Shown in pieces: positions 63,235-64,000 of a stretch of 64,000 nt of DNA; within the stretch, counting starts at the first letter, position 1, and each line of letters starts with the position of its first letter. The translations under genes and the position numbers were made by a program. The notes below the pieces were generated by a model. The model searched no databases. It had not been told where the DNA came from and worked only from the letters and a program-made list of their open reading frames with translations. The stretch comes from an uncultured beta proteobacterium (GTDB lineage Bacteria; Pseudomonadota; Gammaproteobacteria; Burkholderiales; SG8-41), in contig CAISYC010000044.1 in NCBI GenBank assembly GCA_903889565.1, forward strand, positions 1-64,000, written 5' to 3'.

Positions 63235-64000
63235 AGCGCGTCGCACACCGCGCTGGTGACGATCTCGGTGGTGGCTTCGCCGCCGAGATCCGGTGTGTGA
63301 ATTTTTTTCGCGGTCACCGCCTCGACCGCCTGCATCAGATGGATCGCCGCCTCTTTTTCGCCGAGGTGATCGAGCATCATCGCCGCGGTCCAGAAGGTGG
63401 CGACCGGATTGGCGATGCCCTTGCCGGTGATGTCGAAGGCCGAACCGTGGATCGGCTCGAACATCGACGGAAATTTTCGTTCGGGATTCAGATTGGCGGT
63501 CGGCGCGATGCCGAGGCTGCCGGAGAGTGCGGCAGCGAGATCGGACAGGATGTCGGCGTGCAGATTGCTCGCCACCATGACGTCGATGCTCCACGGCTTC
63601 AACACCATCAGCGTGGTCATCGCATCGACGAGGATGCGCTGGGTTTCGACCTGCGGATAGTCCTTCGCCACCTCGTAAAAAATCTCGTCCCACATCACCA
63701 TGCCGTGGCGCTGCGCGTTCGACTTGGTGACCAGCGTGAGGTGCTTGCGCGGGCGTTTGGCGGCGAGTTCGAAGGCGAAGCGGTGGATGCGCGCGCAGCC
63801 GTTGCGCGTGAACACCGATGTCTCGGTCGCCAGTTCTTCCGGCAGGCCGCGATGCACGCGTCCGCCGCTGCCCGAATATTCGCCTTCGGAGTTTTCGCGG
63901 ATCACCACCCAGTCGATTTTTTCGCCGCCGGCGAGCGGGCTCACGATGCCGGGCAGCACGCGCGCCGGGCGCACGTTGGCGTATTGATCGAAACCCTGGC
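63231..64000 (-). CDS. Isocitrate/isopropylmalate dehydrogenase family protein, tartrate-dehydrogenase-like (5' end outside window)
   Basis: The visible 256 residues match the C-terminal two-thirds of tartrate/3-isopropylmalate-type beta-decarboxylating dehydrogenases. Features are WVVIRENSEGEYSGSGGRVH, LVTKSNAQRHGMVMWDE, VDAMTTLMVLKP, VASNLHADILSDLAAALSGSLG and FEPIHGSAFDITGKGIANP. RENSEGEYSGSGG favours the tartrate-dehydrogenase (TtuC-like) branch over LeuB. These oxidise 2-hydroxyacids with NAD and Mn2+ or Mg2+. The start lies beyond base 64000. Confidence 0.88.
   Translation of the reverse strand, partial: QGFDQYANVRPARVLPGIVSPLAGGEKIDWVVIRENSEGEYSGSGGRVHRGLPEELATETSVFTRNGCARIHRFAFELAAKRPRKHLTLVTKSNAQRHGMVMWDEIFYEVAKDYPQVETQRILVDAMTTLMVLKPWSIDVMVASNLHADILSDLAAALSGSLGIAPTANLNPERKFPSMFEPIHGSAFDITGKGIANPVATFWTAAMMLDHLGEKEAAIHLMQAVEAVTAKKIHTPDLGGEATTEIVTSAVCDAL

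Overview
The window looks like chromosomal DNA of a GC-rich betaproteobacterium. The signs are a Bug/TctC-type solute receptor, a serB-mfd-ispD-ispF neighbourhood, an OmpR/EnvZ pair, an IscR-controlled Fe-S operon, and strong G/C at third codon positions. I see no rRNA, tRNA or CRISPR array, and cannot name a genus.

Region 1 (1-5900) is a mobile-element fragment that is visibly less GC-rich than the rest. It holds a TraL-like transfer ATPase (cut by the window edge), an AlpA-type regulator and a 1557-residue protein joining an N-terminal PD-(D/E)XK (Mrr-like) nuclease to a STAND-type P-loop NTPase and a long helical C-terminus. The last has the layout of Avs-type antiphage sensors and is the best candidate for a new defence gene.

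Region 2 (6178-14910) carries a very large multi-PAS/GAF membrane histidine kinase, an HD-GYP phosphodiesterase, the ABC-F protein YbiT and SuhB, all on the minus strand. Region 3 (14986-24728) is trmJ-cysE, then a hybrid isc-suf operon (iscR-iscS-iscA-sufBCDSU-nfu). A well-formed promoter precedes iscR, with an IscR type-1-like box over its -10 element. Region 4 (24764-33431) has serB-mfd, the AmmeMemoRadiSam trio, and ispD-ispF-thpR, where thpR seems to use a non-AUG start.

Region 5 (33424-41717) has small exported proteins (one with six paired-cysteine repeats), a cyclic-nucleotide-binding protein, envZ/ompR, a DUF1800/DUF1501 pair, and an orphan DGQHR-domain (DndB-like) gene ending at a perfect two-way terminator. 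Region 6 (41733-49422) has a dehalogenase with three tandem RidA paralogues, then a catabolic operon (HMG-CoA lyase, CaiB-type CoA-transferase, Bug receptor, SDR, Ldh-type dehydrogenase). It could serve a branched dicarboxylate such as 3-hydroxy-3-methylglutarate.

Region 7 (49477-53674) has an MFS transporter, a lipoprotein, a GFA/CENP-V protein, a methyltransferase with a signal peptide, and a Tat-exported aldo/keto reductase. Region 8 (54061-61651) is a sensory block: a chemoreceptor behind a sigma-28-like promoter, a cheW fragment fused out of frame to a histidine-kinase fragment, two more histidine kinases and a small eRF1-like protein. The window ends with dinB, a small lipoprotein and the 3' part of an isopropylmalate/tartrate dehydrogenase-like gene.
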